Origin: Prevotella sp.
Lineage (GTDB): Bacteria > Bacteroidota > Bacteroidia > Bacteroidales > Bacteroidaceae
DNA: 35,198 nt
NCBI GenBank assembly: GCA_015060485.1
Contig: SUYI01000039.1
Coordinates: forward strand, 1-35,198
Direction: 5' to 3'
The position numbers and the translations under genes are program-made. The notes under the pieces are model-generated. The model made no database searches and was not told where the DNA came from. It saw nothing but the letters and a program-made list of their open reading frames with translations. This document shows positions 16,323 to 24,196 of this stretch, piece after piece; position 1 is the first letter of the stretch; every line of letters begins with the position of its first letter.

Positions 16323-17693
16323 TTACATATATCCGAGCCAGCGTAGAATGTCGTTGAGATTGGCGAAGACCATCAGAAGAATGAGAATGCCGAAACCTAC
16401 GTATTCCGCCTTAATCATAAAGTTCTCAGAGGGTTTGCGGCGGGTAATCATCTCGTAGAGAAGGAACAATACATGTCCACCGTCAAGGGCGGGAATGGGC
16501 AGAATGTTCATGAAGGCAAGGATGATGCTAAGGAATGCAGTCATTTTCCAGAACATATACCAGTCCCACATGGGCGGGAAAAGGCTTCCAATAGCTCCGA
16601 AACCACCCAGCGACTTGACTCCTTCAGCCGAGAATACATATTTCATGTCGTCTACATAAGATGCCAGCACGTGCCAGCCATACTTGATGCCTGCAGGAAT
16701 GCTCTCAAAGAATCCGTATTCGGTAGTAATGGGCTTGTAGATGTCGGCAATGCTCTTGACAACAAAGCCAAGCTTGAGTTCCGGAGTGAGCGTGACAGAG
16801 GCCGTATCGGTGCGGGTATCGTTGCCAAAAGCAATAACCACAGTACGTGCTTTCAGAGAGTCCGCCTGAGTCTGGGCAGTGAGCAGTAAGTCATGACGAC
16901 GGCCCAGTTGGTCGACAAACTCATTGTATGAATCGATGGGGGCATCGTTAAGAGCGAGAATACGGTCACCTTTCTGCATGCCGATTCCTGCTGCTGGCGA
17001 GCCTGGTAGAATACTGTCAACCTGTGCAGGAAGCAGAGGACGTACAAACGAAGGGTCGGCCTTGATCATACCCAAGAGGTTGAGGTTGCCAGGAAGTGTG
17101 ATGCTCATAGGCTGGCCGTTACGGATGATGTCCACACGATGGGCCTCGGAGATATCGCGATAGAGGTCGGCCGAGAAATCCTTGAAGGTCTTGGTGTCAG
17201 TCCCAACGAGGATGTCACCGTCCTGAAAACCATACGACTTGGCTTCCTGGTTGAATTTCATACCGAGGGTCATATCCTTGACGGGAATGTAGGTGTCGCC
17301 CCACCAGAAAAGAATCTGGGAATAGATAAAGAGAGCAAGCAAGAAATTAACCAGCACACCGCCAATCATAATGAGCAGACGCTGCCAGGCCGGTTTGGTA
17401 CGGAATTCCCAAGGTTGTTCGGGTTGTTTCATTTGCTCGGTATCAAAACTCTCGTCAATCATACCGGCAATCTTACAATAGCCGCCCAGAGGAATCCAGC
17501 CCACACCATATTCTGTGTCACTGTTCTTGGGTTTAAACTTAAAGAGACTGAATTTCCAGTCGAAGAAAAGATAAAACTTCTCGACACGAACGCCGAAGAG
17601 TTTTGAGAAGAAGAAGTGACCACCCTCGTGGAGCAATACCAGCAGGGAAATGGCCAGCATGAATTGTAATACTCTAATTAAAAATACTTCCAT
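16323..17693 (-). CDS. rseP: Site-2 intramembrane zinc metalloprotease
   Basis: RseP-type proteases cut transmembrane anti-sigma factors or signal peptide remnants inside the cytoplasmic membrane. The 456-residue protein has the zinc motif HEGGH (His22, Glu23, His26) in its first membrane segment, GGVLVNFLLALFIY (111-124) as the next, and ALDGGH (402-407) with the third zinc ligand Asp404. A PDZ domain lies around 217-270 (GSPAAGIGMQKGDRI), and a degenerate one may precede it. In this operon it follows dxr after a 45-bp A/T-rich spacer. The product is longer than minimal S2P proteins and fits the RseP subfamily. Its substrates cannot be deduced here. Confidence 0.95.
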   Translation of the reverse strand: MEVFLIRVLQFMLAISLLVLLHEGGHFFFSKLFGVRVEKFYLFFDWKFSLFKFKPKNSDTEYGVGWIPLGGYCKIAGMIDESFDTEQMKQPEQPWEFRTKPAWQRLLIMIGGVLVNFLLALFIYSQILFWWGDTYIPVKDMTLGMKFNQEAKSYGFQDGDILVGTDTKTFKDFSADLYRDISEAHRVDIIRNGQPMSITLPGNLNLLGMIKADPSFVRPLLPAQVDSILPGSPAAGIGMQKGDRILALNDAPIDSYNEFVDQLGRRHDLLLTAQTQADSLKARTVVIAFGNDTRTDTASVTLTPELKLGFVVKSIADIYKPITTEYGFFESIPAGIKYGWHVLASYVDDMKYVFSAEGVKSLGGFGAIGSLFPPMWDWYMFWKMTAFLSIILAFMNILPIPALDGGHVLFLLYEMITRRKPSENFMIKAEYVGFGILILLMVFANLNDILRWLGYM

Positions 17694-17738
17694 TATTATA
17701 CTTTTTACTATTTTACCCTTTTATTATTTTACCTTTTT
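17694..17738. repeat. T-rich low-complexity spacer between dxr and rseP
   Basis: This 45-bp stretch is built from variations of TTTTTAC and TTTTACCC with an irregular period of about 8 bp. It has no clear promoter on the minus strand and no stem. It resembles the short-period junction arrays elsewhere in the window but is more degenerate. Confidence 0.35.
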
Positions 17739-18899
17739 TTACCCTTTCATCAGTTCTGCAGCGATACGACGAGCCTCCGCATCGGAAGCAATATAGGTGT
17801 CGTAACTGGGGTTCTTGTCGAATGTGGCACGCTGCATAGTCTCGGCAATGATGTCTGCCATCTGGAGGAATCCGCACTTGTCGTCGAGGAATCCGCGATT
17901 GACAATCTCGTTGGCAGCATTTACGATGCAGGGCATGTTACCCCCACGATCAATGGCCTCAAAGGCCAATGCCAGACAGCGGAACTTCTTCAGGTCGGGC
18001 TCGAAGAACTCAAGCTTCTGTGAGGTGAAGAGGTCCAAACGGTCACCGCTGAGCGACAGTCGCTGGGGGAACGAGAACGCATACTGGATGGGCAGACGCA
18101 TATCGGGCACACCCAATTGGGCCTTGACGGCACCGTCATGGAATTGGACAGCGCTGTGGACAATACTCTGCGGATGTACCAGTACCTGAATCTGGCGGGC
18201 GTCGACACCAAACAACCACTTGGCCTCAATAACCTCGAAACCTTTGTTCATCATGGTGGCAGAGTCAATCGTAATCTTTGCACCCATGTCCCAGGTTGGG
18301 TGACGCAGGGCATCAGCCTTGGTGACTGTGCCCAGTTCGTAGATACTCTTCAGGCGGAACGGGCCGCCTGATGCTGTCAGCAAAATCTTCTCTATGGGGT
18401 TATCGTCCTCACCCACCAGACTCTGGAAAATCGCAGAGTGCTCGCTGTCGACGGGTAGGATAGGGGTGTGGTACTCCTGTGCCAACTGCAGGATGAGTTC
18501 TCCGGCAACGACCAGCGTTTCCTTGTTGGCCAGAGCAATGGCCTTGCGGGCTTTAATAGCATGAATGGTTGGCGAGAGTCCTGCAAAGCCCACCATTGCC
18601 GTCAATACCATATCGATGGGACCGGCCTCCACAATTTCGTCAAGGGCTTTTGCACCAGCATACACTTTGACGTCTGGCAGATCGCTCATCAGCTGCTTCA
18701 ATTCGTCCAGTCGCTGCTCGTTGGCAATAACCACGGCGGCAGGCTTGAATTTATGGGCTTGCTGAGCTAACAATTCCACTTTGTTGTTGGCTGTGATGCA
18801 ATATACTTCGTATAAATCGCTATGCTCCTCGATAACCTCAAGAGCCTGTGTGCCAATTGATCCTGTAGAGCCTAATATGGCTATTTGTTTCTTTCTCAT
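17739..18899 (-). CDS. dxr: 1-deoxy-D-xylulose-5-phosphate reductoisomerase
   Basis: Dxr (IspC) converts deoxyxylulose phosphate to methylerythritol phosphate with NADPH, the committed step of the non-mevalonate isoprenoid pathway. The 386-residue protein has the NADPH motif ILGSTGSIG (8-16), ALANKETLVVAGELI (122-136), the metal and substrate motif PVDSEHSAIFQ (Asp151, Glu153) and TASGGPFR. The ATG overlaps the rimM stop (ATGA), so the two genes are translationally coupled. Confidence 0.97.
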   Translation of the reverse strand: MRKKQIAILGSTGSIGTQALEVIEEHSDLYEVYCITANNKVELLAQQAHKFKPAAVVIANEQRLDELKQLMSDLPDVKVYAGAKALDEIVEAGPIDMVLTAMVGFAGLSPTIHAIKARKAIALANKETLVVAGELILQLAQEYHTPILPVDSEHSAIFQSLVGEDDNPIEKILLTASGGPFRLKSIYELGTVTKADALRHPTWDMGAKITIDSATMMNKGFEVIEAKWLFGVDARQIQVLVHPQSIVHSAVQFHDGAVKAQLGVPDMRLPIQYAFSFPQRLSLSGDRLDLFTSQKLEFFEPDLKKFRCLALAFEAIDRGGNMPCIVNAANEIVNRGFLDDKCGFLQMADIIAETMQRATFDKNPSYDTYIASDAEARRIAAELMKG

Positions 18900-19405
18900 A
18901 TTTCAAGTAATCCTTCTGGGATCTTCATTGTTATTTGTTGCTGTCCAGTATCTATATCTTCTATCAGTTCGTCGTTGGCGGGAATCAGTGTGCCGTCTTC
19001 CAACTCGAATAGAATGTTCTGGGTCGTGTCGTCAATGGAGGCAATAGTCCCGATGAAAGAACCATCTGGCACACTGACTATTTCAAATCCTACGAGGCTC
19101 GCCAATGAAAGTGTTTCTTCAGCTTCCTCGGCCAAGGCTCGGGGAAAGTAGACGTCGCATCCCGTCAATTCCTGGGCACGCTGCTGTGTGTCAACATCAC
19201 AAAATTTAACCAAGCAGACACTGTCGTTGCGGAAACGGTATTCTTCCATGAAGAAAGGTACCAGAATACCATCAACGTCAAGCACGAGATAGTCAGCGTC
19301 CACACTGTCGAAGATGTCGTCAGTAAATTGAAACGACACCTCGCCTTTGACACCATGTGCCTTACCTAATCGGCCTATCTTGTAAACGTCTTCTTGCTTG
19401 ATCAT
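18896..19405 (-). CDS. rimM: Ribosome maturation factor RimM
   Basis: RimM binds ribosomal protein S19 and helps mature the 3' domain of 16S rRNA. The 169-residue protein starts with the family signature IGRLGKAHGVKGEVSFQFTDD, followed by the linker and a PRC-barrel domain (about 95-169). There LVGFEIV, GTIASIDD, NILFELEDGTLIPAN and DELIEDID fit the family. The gene lies between murA and dxr. The murA-rimM gap holds a 9-bp tandem repeat and no evident promoter. Confidence 0.95.
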   Translation of the reverse strand: MIKQEDVYKIGRLGKAHGVKGEVSFQFTDDIFDSVDADYLVLDVDGILVPFFMEEYRFRNDSVCLVKFCDVDTQQRAQELTGCDVYFPRALAEEAEETLSLASLVGFEIVSVPDGSFIGTIASIDDTTQNILFELEDGTLIPANDELIEDIDTGQQQITMKIPEGLLEI

Positions 19406-19410
19406 TGTTT

Positions 19411-19455
19411 CTAGTTGCTCTAGTTATACTAGTCATACTAGTGTTACTAGTTAAT
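19411..19455. repeat. 9-bp tandem array at the murA/rimM junction
   Basis: Five in-phase 9-bp units share CTAGT: CTAGTTGCT, CTAGTTATA, CTAGTCATA, CTAGTGTTA and CTAGTTAAT. The array starts 5 bp beyond the rimM start codon. The fifth unit contains the murA stop codon, read as CTA on this strand, so the array reaches the last codons of murA. Confidence 0.75.
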
Positions 19456-20754
19456 TCTCTCAATCTTTGCCCCCAGCGCATTCAGGCGGGCTTCGATGTT
19501 TTCATAGCCGCGGTCTATCTGTTCGATGTTGCTGATAATGCTAGTCCCGTTGGCACTCATGGCAGCAATCAGCAGGGCGATACCTGCACGGATATCCGGA
19601 CTGGACATACGGCTGGCACGAAGCTTCAACTTACGGTCATGTCCTACGACAACGGCACGATGTGGGTCACAGAGAATAATCTGTGCTCCCATATCGATAA
19701 GCCGGTCGACAAAGAACAAACGGCTCTCGAACATCTTTTGATGGAACAATACACTGCCACGGGCCTGTGTGGCTACTACGATCAGCACGCTGAGCAAGTC
19801 GGGGGTCAGGCCGGGCCAGGGGGCGTCTGCCAAAGTCATAATGGTACCATCAATAAACGAATCGACCACATAGTGCTTTTGTTGTGGGATGTATAGATCG
19901 TCACCGTCGGCTTCAATCTTGACACCCAAACGACGGAATGCTTCGGGGATAATACCCAGATTGCTGAGCGAACACTCCTTGATACGTATCCCACGGCCAC
20001 ACATGGCAGCCATTCCGATGAACGAACCCACCTCAATCATGTCGGGCAACAGACGGTGGCTGGTTCCGTGTAACTGCTTGACACCTTTGATAGTCAGCAG
20101 GTTGCTGCTGATACCGCTGATGTCGGCCCCCATACGATTAAGCATGTGGCATAGTTGCTGGATATAAGGTTCGCAGGCTGCATTGTAAATGGTGGTGGTG
20201 CCTTCAGCCAGCACGGCAGCCATAATGATATTTGCCGTACCTGTGACAGACGCCTCGTCAAGCAGCATGTATGAGCCTTTCAACCGCTTTGCTCCGATTT
20301 CGTAAACCTCGCGGTTATCCAACTGATGGAATTTTGCCCCTAACTTCTGGAATCCTAAGAAATGGGTGTCCAGGCGTCGACGCCCGATTTTATCGCCACC
20401 GGGTTTGGCAATAATGGCTTTTCCCATGCGTGCCAGCAAAGGACCAATCATCAACACAGAGCCTCGCAATTGGGCACATCTCTCGACAAACTTGTCGCTC
20501 TCCAGGAATTCCAAATTCAACTGGTCGGCTTGAAAGGTAAAGACTCCTGGTTTTCCGGGAAGAACCTTCACTCCTACATCTTTCAATAACTGAATCAGAT
20601 TGTTGACGTCACGGATGTTGGGAATGTTGCTGATGGTAACAGGCTCGCTGGCTAGCAGGGTAGCACAAATGACCTGCAAGGCTTCGTTTTTTGCACCTTG
20701 CGGAGTAATCTCGCCACTGAGCAGGGTTCCGCCTTCAATCTTGAATGTTGCCAT
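19447..20754 (-). CDS. murA: UDP-N-acetylglucosamine 1-carboxyvinyltransferase, Asp-type active site
   Basis: MurA adds enolpyruvate from PEP to UDP-GlcNAc, the first committed step of peptidoglycan synthesis. The start at 20754 (MATFKIEGGTLLSGEI) gives 435 residues; an upstream in-frame ATG at 20850 would add 32 residues that overlap the DUF4290 gene and have no family support. Lys22 and Asn23 in PQGAKNEAL are the expected substrate-binding residues. The active-site loop reads KPGGDKIGRRRLDTH (118-132), so Asp121 stands where the catalytic Cys115 of E. coli MurA lies. Asp at this site is known from mycobacterial, chlamydial and Borrelia MurA and prevents fosfomycin alkylation. The rest of the two-domain fold appears intact. 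Confidence 0.96.
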   Translation of the reverse strand: MATFKIEGGTLLSGEITPQGAKNEALQVICATLLASEPVTISNIPNIRDVNNLIQLLKDVGVKVLPGKPGVFTFQADQLNLEFLESDKFVERCAQLRGSVLMIGPLLARMGKAIIAKPGGDKIGRRRLDTHFLGFQKLGAKFHQLDNREVYEIGAKRLKGSYMLLDEASVTGTANIIMAAVLAEGTTTIYNAACEPYIQQLCHMLNRMGADISGISSNLLTIKGVKQLHGTSHRLLPDMIEVGSFIGMAAMCGRGIRIKECSLSNLGIIPEAFRRLGVKIEADGDDLYIPQQKHYVVDSFIDGTIMTLADAPWPGLTPDLLSVLIVVATQARGSVLFHQKMFESRLFFVDRLIDMGAQIILCDPHRAVVVGHDRKLKLRASRMSSPDIRAGIALLIAAMSANGTSIISNIEQIDRGYENIEARLNALGAKIERIN

Positions 20755-20755
20755 T

Positions 20756-21370
20756 TTATTTCTTTTTCTTGTTGCGCTTGCCGTCGCCAGGCTTGGAAGA
20801 TACCATGTGCTCGAACTCAAAATCAGAAAGGTCGAGTTGGATGATGCCATCCGTGAAGCGGGCTAAATCGTCAGCGACACGTTCATCGTCCATCGAACCA
20901 TGCCCCCACGTTGTCAGATCGCGTTTCATCTGATTTGCCGTCTGGCGCACCAGCTCGTCACGTTCAGGCCCCTCAGGCATGGTCTTCAGTTCTTCGAAGA
21001 CCTTGGCCATCAGACGCCCGTAGTGGCGTTGGTAGGGCACTTCGTCTTTTCCTGGCAAAGGCAGTGGTTGAGGCTTGGTGTGAATCTTCTCGGCCTCGTC
21101 CACATCGAAGGGCCAGTCAATGTCAAGTTGCTTGTGGCTCATCAGGTAGAGATGGTCCCAAAGTGTCTGTTCATAGTCAGGACTGGTCCGAATCTGCGAA
21201 TTCTTGCTTTCCATCTGTCGTATGATGGATTGTGCACAAATGTTGCGTTCTTCCTTGGTGGGCAGGCTGACTGCCAGTTCCACCATCTTTTGTATTTCGC
21301 GCCCGTATTCAGGCATTACCAGCTTCTCGCGCTGGGTGTTATAATCTAATCCTTTGATATCCATAGTCAT
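20756..21370 (-). CDS. DUF4290 protein of unknown function
   Basis: This 204-residue protein begins MTMDIKGLDYNTQREKLVMPEYGR, the typical N-terminus of the Bacteroidetes family DUF4290, for which I know no function. It is mostly helical in appearance, with a central block DHLYLMSHKQLDIDWPFDVDEAEKI and a C-terminal tail of lysines (KRNKKKK) that could contact nucleic acid or membrane; that is a guess. There is no signal peptide or membrane segment. Its start overlaps the tsaB stop (ATGA), and murA starts 1 bp after its stop. Tight packing between tsaB and murA hints at a housekeeping role. Confidence 0.85.
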   Translation of the reverse strand: MTMDIKGLDYNTQREKLVMPEYGREIQKMVELAVSLPTKEERNICAQSIIRQMESKNSQIRTSPDYEQTLWDHLYLMSHKQLDIDWPFDVDEAEKIHTKPQPLPLPGKDEVPYQRHYGRLMAKVFEELKTMPEGPERDELVRQTANQMKRDLTTWGHGSMDDERVADDLARFTDGIIQLDLSDFEFEHMVSSKPGDGKRNKKKK

Positions 21371-22062
21371 AATAATTTCTTGGGTTTGATGGCCACGAAG
21401 TCCTTCAGATAAAAAGGTACGAAGTAGGCCACGTCTTCGAACTGCTCGTTCAGGAAACGTTTCTCAGCCAATGGCTGCATCCATTTGGCCAATGGGGCAA
21501 TATTCTCTATATAGTGCGCATTCGGGTGATTGATGGTGCCCATACACTTTTGTGCTCCATTGCCGAAGAAATAGATGGGACGCTCGTCGAGCCACTGCTT
21601 GTAGGTATCAGCATCAACAATGTCGGCGCTGACGGGACGAACCGCCTTCAGACTGCGGTCGTAGACAGCAGCATAAACCTCCATCCTGCGAGCGTCAAGC
21701 ATGGGACAGAGTAAGGCGTTCTCTTCCATTTCCGGATTTCTGAGCAGCACGGGGACGCACAGTAGTTCCAGAGTAGGGACTGCCAGCAGTTTCAGGTTGC
21801 GGCCATAGCAGATTCCTTTGGCCATCGAAACGCCAATGCGCAGCCCAGTATAGGAGCCGGGACCGCAACTGACAGCAACCGCATCAAACGGTATGGCGTG
21901 ATTGTCGGTAAACGACATCGCTTCGTCAATCATTGTTCCCAGATGTTCAGCACCAGCACCACGCTCACCGCGTTCCTGTTGTTCGAAGATGCATTGTCCG
22001 TTCTCCGAAACAGCTACCGAACAGACATTCGTACTGGTTTCTATATGTAGAATACATGCCAT
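21367..22062 (-). CDS. tsaB: tRNA t6A-modification protein TsaB
   Basis: TsaB is the partner of TsaD and TsaE in making N6-threonylcarbamoyladenosine at position 37 of ANN-decoding tRNAs. Starting at MACILHIETSTNVCSVAVSENG (ATG at 22062) the protein has 231 residues. SCGPGSYTGLRIGVSMAKG (about 66-84) is the family signature, and MLDARRMEVYAAVYD follows. A longer reading from 22113 passes through the promoter and is rejected. It is the first gene of the tsaB to rseP operon and is divergent from yicC, sharing a mirrored promoter region. Confidence 0.95.
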   Translation of the reverse strand: MACILHIETSTNVCSVAVSENGQCIFEQQERGERGAGAEHLGTMIDEAMSFTDNHAIPFDAVAVSCGPGSYTGLRIGVSMAKGICYGRNLKLLAVPTLELLCVPVLLRNPEMEENALLCPMLDARRMEVYAAVYDRSLKAVRPVSADIVDADTYKQWLDERPIYFFGNGAQKCMGTINHPNAHYIENIAPLAKWMQPLAEKRFLNEQFEDVAYFVPFYLKDFVAIKPKKLL

Positions 22063-22080
22063 ATATCTCTTTTTAATGTG

Positions 22081-22088
22081 CAAAGGTA
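22081..22088 (-). promoter_or_regulatory. -7 box for the tsaB operon
   Basis: The minus strand reads TACCTTTG, a perfect TAnnTTTG match, with 18 nt to the tsaB ATG. No good -33 TTG lies 19-21 bp upstream. The box forms the left end of a large inverted repeat whose right end is the yicC -7 box. Confidence 0.55.
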
Positions 22089-22130
22089 CGAAATTTTCCT
22101 TCATTCCTACCATTTTTCGTGGAAATTTTG

Positions 22131-22138
22131 TACCTTTG
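22131..22138 (+). promoter_or_regulatory. -7 box for the yicC-gmk-nadD operon
   Basis: TACCTTTG matches TAnnTTTG and lies 27 nt before the yicC ATG. The upstream -33 region is weak, as for the facing tsaB promoter. Confidence 0.55.
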
Positions 22139-22165
22139 CAACCATATTTAAGAAAAAACCGAGTT

Positions 22166-23038
22166 ATGATACAATCAATGACGGGCTACGGCAAGACTGT
22201 CGTGGCCTACAAAGGAAAAAAGATTAACGTTGAAATCAAGTCGCTTAATTCTAAGCAACTTGACCTAATCACCCGTATTGCACCCCTTTATCGTGAGAAG
22301 GAAATGGAAATTCGTCAGATGATTGCTGAGCAGTTGCAGCGTGGTAAGGTGGAATTTGCTATCTGGATTGAGAAGGATGTCACAGCGGAAGCTGCACCAG
22401 TCAATACATCCCTGATGCATAGTTACCTCTCGCAGTTGCAAGCTTTTGCTGATGATCACAATATGCAGAATACAGACTGGATGCAGATACTGGTGCGTAT
22501 GCCAGATGTCCTGACGAAGACGGAAGTTGAAGTGCTTGATGAAGAAGAGTGGCTTGCTGCCCGCCAGGGTGTCCGTGAGGCCATCCAGCATCTGGTAGAC
22601 TTTCGCACGCAGGAGGGGGCGGCACTGGAGAAGAAGTTTGCCGAGAAGATTGATAACATCGAGCATTTATTAGCATCTATCGAACCCTACGAGAAGGCTC
22701 GCGTGGAGAAAATCCGTTCGCGTATTGTCGACGGACTGAAGCAGATTCCTGAGGCTGAGTACGACAAGAACCGCTTGGAGCAAGAACTGATTTACTACAT
22801 CGAGAAGTTGGATATCAGCGAGGAAAAACAGCGTCTGACCAACCACCTCAAATATTTCCGCGAGACGATGGCCGATGCAGCCGGACAGGGCAAGAAGTTG
22901 GGATTCATCGCCCAGGAAATGGGACGTGAGATCAATACCACTGGCTCTAAGTCGAATCAGGCCGAGATGCAGAACATCGTAGTGATGATGAAGGATGAAC
23001 TCGAGCAAATCAAGGAGCAAGTATTAAATGCGTTGTAA
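22166..23038 (+). CDS. yicC: YicC/YloC family endoribonuclease
   Basis: YicC-family proteins are multimeric endoribonucleases linked to RNA turnover and stationary-phase fitness. The 290-residue product starts with the signature MIQSMTGYGK and has NVEIKSLNSKQLDLITRIAP, the YicC-like N-terminal domain (about 1-155), and the C-terminal DUF1732 domain (about 205-290) ending QAEMQNIVVMMKDELEQIKEQVLNAL. A long in-frame extension back to 21902 passes through the promoters and the antisense of tsaB, so the ATG at 22166 is the start. It heads a compact yicC-gmk-nadD set. Confidence 0.94.
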   Translation: MIQSMTGYGKTVVAYKGKKINVEIKSLNSKQLDLITRIAPLYREKEMEIRQMIAEQLQRGKVEFAIWIEKDVTAEAAPVNTSLMHSYLSQLQAFADDHNMQNTDWMQILVRMPDVLTKTEVEVLDEEEWLAARQGVREAIQHLVDFRTQEGAALEKKFAEKIDNIEHLLASIEPYEKARVEKIRSRIVDGLKQIPEAEYDKNRLEQELIYYIEKLDISEEKQRLTNHLKYFRETMADAAGQGKKLGFIAQEMGREINTTGSKSNQAEMQNIVVMMKDELEQIKEQVLNAL

Positions 23039-23043
23039 GTAAC

Positions 23044-23070
23044 CACGGATTTAACGGATGACACGGATAT
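23044..23070. repeat. 9-bp tandem array at the yicC/gmk junction
   Basis: Three in-phase units, CACGGATTT, AACGGATGA and CACGGATAT, fill the space between the yicC stop and the gmk start. The last two bases of the array are the first two of the gmk ATG. Confidence 0.6.
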
Positions 23071-23641
23071 GAAAGGAAAAATGTTAATCGTTTCTGCCCC
23101 CTCAGGCAGTGGAAAAAGCACCATCGTCAACTGGTTGATGCAGGAACACCCCGAATTGAGTCTTTACTTCTCCATCAGCTGTACCAGTCGTGCCCCTCGC
23201 GGTATGGAGCAGAATGGGGTGGAGTATTTCTTTCTGACTCCCGAGGAATTCAAGGAGAAGATTCAGAACGATGAGTTCCTGGAGTATGAAGAGGTGTACG
23301 AGAACCGCTTCTACGGTACGTTGAAGCAGCAGGTGGAGAACCAGCGTGAAGCAGGACAGAACGTCGTTTTCGACGTCGACGTCAAGGGAGGTATCAATAT
23401 CAAGAAATACTATGGCGACGAGGCATTGAGCCTCTTCATCCAGCCCCCTTCCGTTGAGGAGCTCCGTCGTCGTCTGGAGGGTCGCGGTACCGATACTCCG
23501 GAAGCCATTGCCGAACGTCTGGCCAAGGCTGAGTATGAGATGACTTTTGCTCCACAGTTCGACCATATCATTGTCAATGACGATCTGGAGACAGCCAAGC
23601 AGGAGACCCTTCAAGTGGTAAAAGACTTCTTGGGATTATAA
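23069..23641 (+). CDS. gmk: Guanylate kinase
   Basis: Gmk phosphorylates GMP and dGMP with ATP. The 190-residue protein has the P-loop SAPSGSGKST (8-17), the GMP-binding SCTSRAPRGMEQNGVEYFFL (35-54), EYEEVYENRFYGTL and the lid region RRRLEGRGTDTPEAI. Length and motifs are standard. It lies between yicC and nadD, 2 bp before nadD. Confidence 0.97.
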   Translation: MKGKMLIVSAPSGSGKSTIVNWLMQEHPELSLYFSISCTSRAPRGMEQNGVEYFFLTPEEFKEKIQNDEFLEYEEVYENRFYGTLKQQVENQREAGQNVVFDVDVKGGINIKKYYGDEALSLFIQPPSVEELRRRLEGRGTDTPEAIAERLAKAEYEMTFAPQFDHIIVNDDLETAKQETLQVVKDFLGL

Positions 23642-23643
23642 CC

Positions 23644-24195
23644 ATGATCTGTTGTTCCATGAATATCGGCATCTTCGGCGGATCGTTCAACCCCATTCAT
23701 TGTGGACATGTGGCCATAGCCCGTGCGGCATTGACACAATGCCGGTTGGATGAGGTGTGGCTGATGGTGTCGCCGCAGAATCCGCTGAAGCAGCAGGCCG
23801 ACTTGTTGGACGACAGCCTGCGTTTTTCGTTGGCGAAACAGGCTCTGGAGAACGTTGACGGAGTGGTAGCCTGCGACTATGAGTTCCGCCTGCCTAAGCC
23901 CAGCTATACGTGGAGCACCTTGCAACACCTGTCGAACGACTATCCCGACCACCGTTTCTCCTTGCTGATTGGTGGCGACAATTGGGCTCGTTTCGAGCGC
24001 TGGTGGCATTGGAAGGACATCCTTCGTCATTACAACGTTATCGTCTATCCCCGTGACAAATATACCGGGACCATCGACGTTCCCTTGCTTGACGTTTCCA
24101 GCACGGAGATTCGCCAGAAGGTAAAGTCCGGGGAGAGCATCAGTGGCTTGGTGCCGGAAAGTGTGGAAACCCTGGTAGAACAATATTATCTGTAA
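23644..24195 (+). CDS. nadD: Nicotinate-nucleotide adenylyltransferase
   Basis: NadD adenylylates nicotinic acid mononucleotide in NAD synthesis. GIFGGSFNPIHCGHVAIA (about 9-26) has the nucleotidyltransferase HxGH motif, and SSTEIRQ near the C-terminus is the second signature. With the ATG at 23644 the protein has 183 residues. An internal ATG at 23659 (MNIGIFGGSF) matches the usual family N-terminus better and could be the true start. The next gene begins 1 bp after the stop, so glycosyltransferase expression may depend on this housekeeping operon. Confidence 0.94.
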   Translation: MICCSMNIGIFGGSFNPIHCGHVAIARAALTQCRLDEVWLMVSPQNPLKQQADLLDDSLRFSLAKQALENVDGVVACDYEFRLPKPSYTWSTLQHLSNDYPDHRFSLLIGGDNWARFERWWHWKDILRHYNVIVYPRDKYTGTIDVPLLDVSSTEIRQKVKSGESISGLVPESVETLVEQYYL

Positions 24196-24196
24196 C

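Larger units (their letters stand above)
22081..22138. repeat. Inverted repeat joining two divergent promoters
   Basis: The left arm (22081-22099) and right arm (22121-22138) are reverse complements over 18-19 bp with one substitution and one length difference, separated by 21 bp. Each arm carries a full TACCTTTG box at its outer edge plus an adjacent A/T block and GG/CC. Thus the two divergent promoters have nearly the same spacer sequence and are mirror images. Confidence 0.75.

Noticed and set aside
20755..20850. N-terminal extension of murA
   Set aside because: It would overlap the end of the DUF4290 gene, and the internal ATG gives the conserved MurA start.
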